Made by a program: the position numbers and the translations under genes. 64,000 nucleotides of DNA, from NCBI RefSeq assembly GCF_003182275.1, contig NZ_QGTR01000001.1, forward strand, positions 472,130 through 536,129, in the 5' to 3' direction. The DNA is from Hoeflea marina. GTDB taxonomy: Bacteria; Pseudomonadota; Alphaproteobacteria; Rhizobiales; Rhizobiaceae. The notes beneath the pieces are model-generated. The model was not told the origin of the DNA, did not search any database, and saw only the letters and a list, made by a program, of their open reading frames with translations. This document shows, piece after piece, positions 63,665 to 64,000 of the stretch; position 1 is the stretch's first letter; every line of letters starts with the position of its first letter.

Positions 63665-64000
63665 ATGGTTCGCAGGATCAACCCGGCGCCGGCGGCGCCG
63701 CATGACGGGAGCCTGCTGTTCCAGCGGCTGGCGTCCCCGGCCGGGCTTGCGGCGGGCTGGGAGGAGGTGCGCGAGAATGGCGGCGCCTCGGGCGGCGACC
63801 GGGTGACATGCGAGCATTTCGGCATCGGCTCGGACCAAAGGCTGGCCGAGCTCGGGTGCGACCTGCATGCGGGCAGCTACCGGCCGGGGCCGCTGCGTCG
63901 GGTCGACATCCCCAAGCCCGCGGGCGGCGTCCGCACCTTGATGATCCCCTGCGTGCGCGACCGGGTGGCGCAAAGCTCCGCCGCGCAGGTGCTGACGCCG
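63665..64000 (+). CDS. Group II-intron-like reverse transcriptase, CRISPR-associated (5' part; runs off window)
   Basis: 112 residues are visible. 'WEEVRENGGASGGDRVTCEHF' and 'LHAGSYRPGPLRRVDIPKPAGGVRTLMIPCVRDRVAQSSAAQVLTP' are the RT-0/RT-1 and start of RT-2 motifs of group II-intron-like reverse transcriptases. These include the RT-Cas1 fusions of type III systems. No intron RNA is seen, so a domesticated CRISPR-linked RT is likely. The ATG at 63665 has a GGCGGAGGGG site. Whether Cas1 is fused or adjacent lies beyond the right edge. Confidence 0.88.
   Translation, partial: MVRRINPAPAAPHDGSLLFQRLASPAGLAAGWEEVRENGGASGGDRVTCEHFGIGSDQRLAELGCDLHAGSYRPGPLRRVDIPKPAGGVRTLMIPCVRDRVAQSSAAQVLTP

Noticed and set aside
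43955-64000. cas1, cas2 or cas6 genes
   Set aside because: No open frame with Cas1, Cas2 or Cas6 features is present; the gaps are filled by arrays, leaders and REP-like elements.
63665-64000. Retron or mobile group II intron
   Set aside because: No msr/msd-like structure or intron 5' end is seen upstream, where array 13 and its leader lie; the RT motifs and position fit a CRISPR-linked RT better. The missing 3' part leaves some doubt.

Overview
The window is a high-GC alphaproteobacterial chromosome segment, most likely Hyphomicrobiales (Rhizobiales). The basis is the gene families present, a rhizobial intergenic mosaic (RIME-like) element at 37425-37531, a RepC-family replication protein, and MocR- and TRAP-linked catabolic operons. 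No organism name can be read from the sequence.

Positions 1-33905 are ordinary catabolic and transport DNA in regulated blocks. (1) A Dpp/Opp-type peptide importer with gamma-glutamyltransferase and an alpha/beta hydrolase (1-5686, minus strand), divergent from an IclR regulator. (2) A mevalonate-type locus (6675-13455): MocR-like regulator, degradative HMG-CoA reductase, TRAP transporter, HMG-CoA lyase. (3) A glycine-betaine-type ABC importer with acetylpolyamine-type deacetylase, GMC dehydrogenase and cupin (13589-20941, minus), divergent from a LysR regulator. (4) A polyamine-type ABC importer with a three-subunit molybdenum hydroxylase and an esterase (22043-31051, minus), followed by a LysR gene. 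(5) A bdcA/bdcR-like pair (32525-33905).

Positions 33906-41914 look like an integrated mobile island: a membrane-protein remnant, an AbiEi/AbiEii toxin-antitoxin pair, a DUF3883 protein, a P4-type integrase, an AlpA-like protein and a lone RepC-like initiator.

Positions 41915-64000 are the exciting part, a type III CRISPR-Cas locus of unusual form. A compact effector operon (49792-58004) encodes a two-TM, beta-rich protein that looks like the CBASS effector Cap15. It is followed by an HD-less Cas10 with a GGDE cyclase motif and three multi-domain RAMP proteins. These are a Cas7 plus Cas5/Csx10-like fusion, a tandem Cas7-Cas7 protein and an 814-residue TIGR03986-like RAMP. Thirteen separate CRISPR arrays lie on both sides, with about 90 repeats of 37 bp and spacers of about 29-38 bp. 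Each array has its own right-hand leader copy, and all appear to be transcribed leftwards. The leaders share a promoter-like TTGACA box whose -10 overlaps the first repeat. They also share a 15-bp palindrome placed 145-149 bp from the first repeat. An IS256-family element sits inside one spacer, and REP-like palindromic elements interrupt several array junctions. A reverse transcriptase opens at 63665 and runs off the window, probably the start of an RT/Cas1 adaptation module. A large membrane protein with CorA-like layout (41915-43735) borders the locus on the left. No cas1, cas2 or cas6 is inside the window.

The proposed working model is inference. RT-linked adaptation feeds many small arrays, and the RAMP/Cas10 complex recognises target RNA. 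Its GGDE domain then makes a nucleotide signal that acts on a membrane effector (the Cap15-like and possibly the CorA-like protein) rather than on a CARF nuclease.
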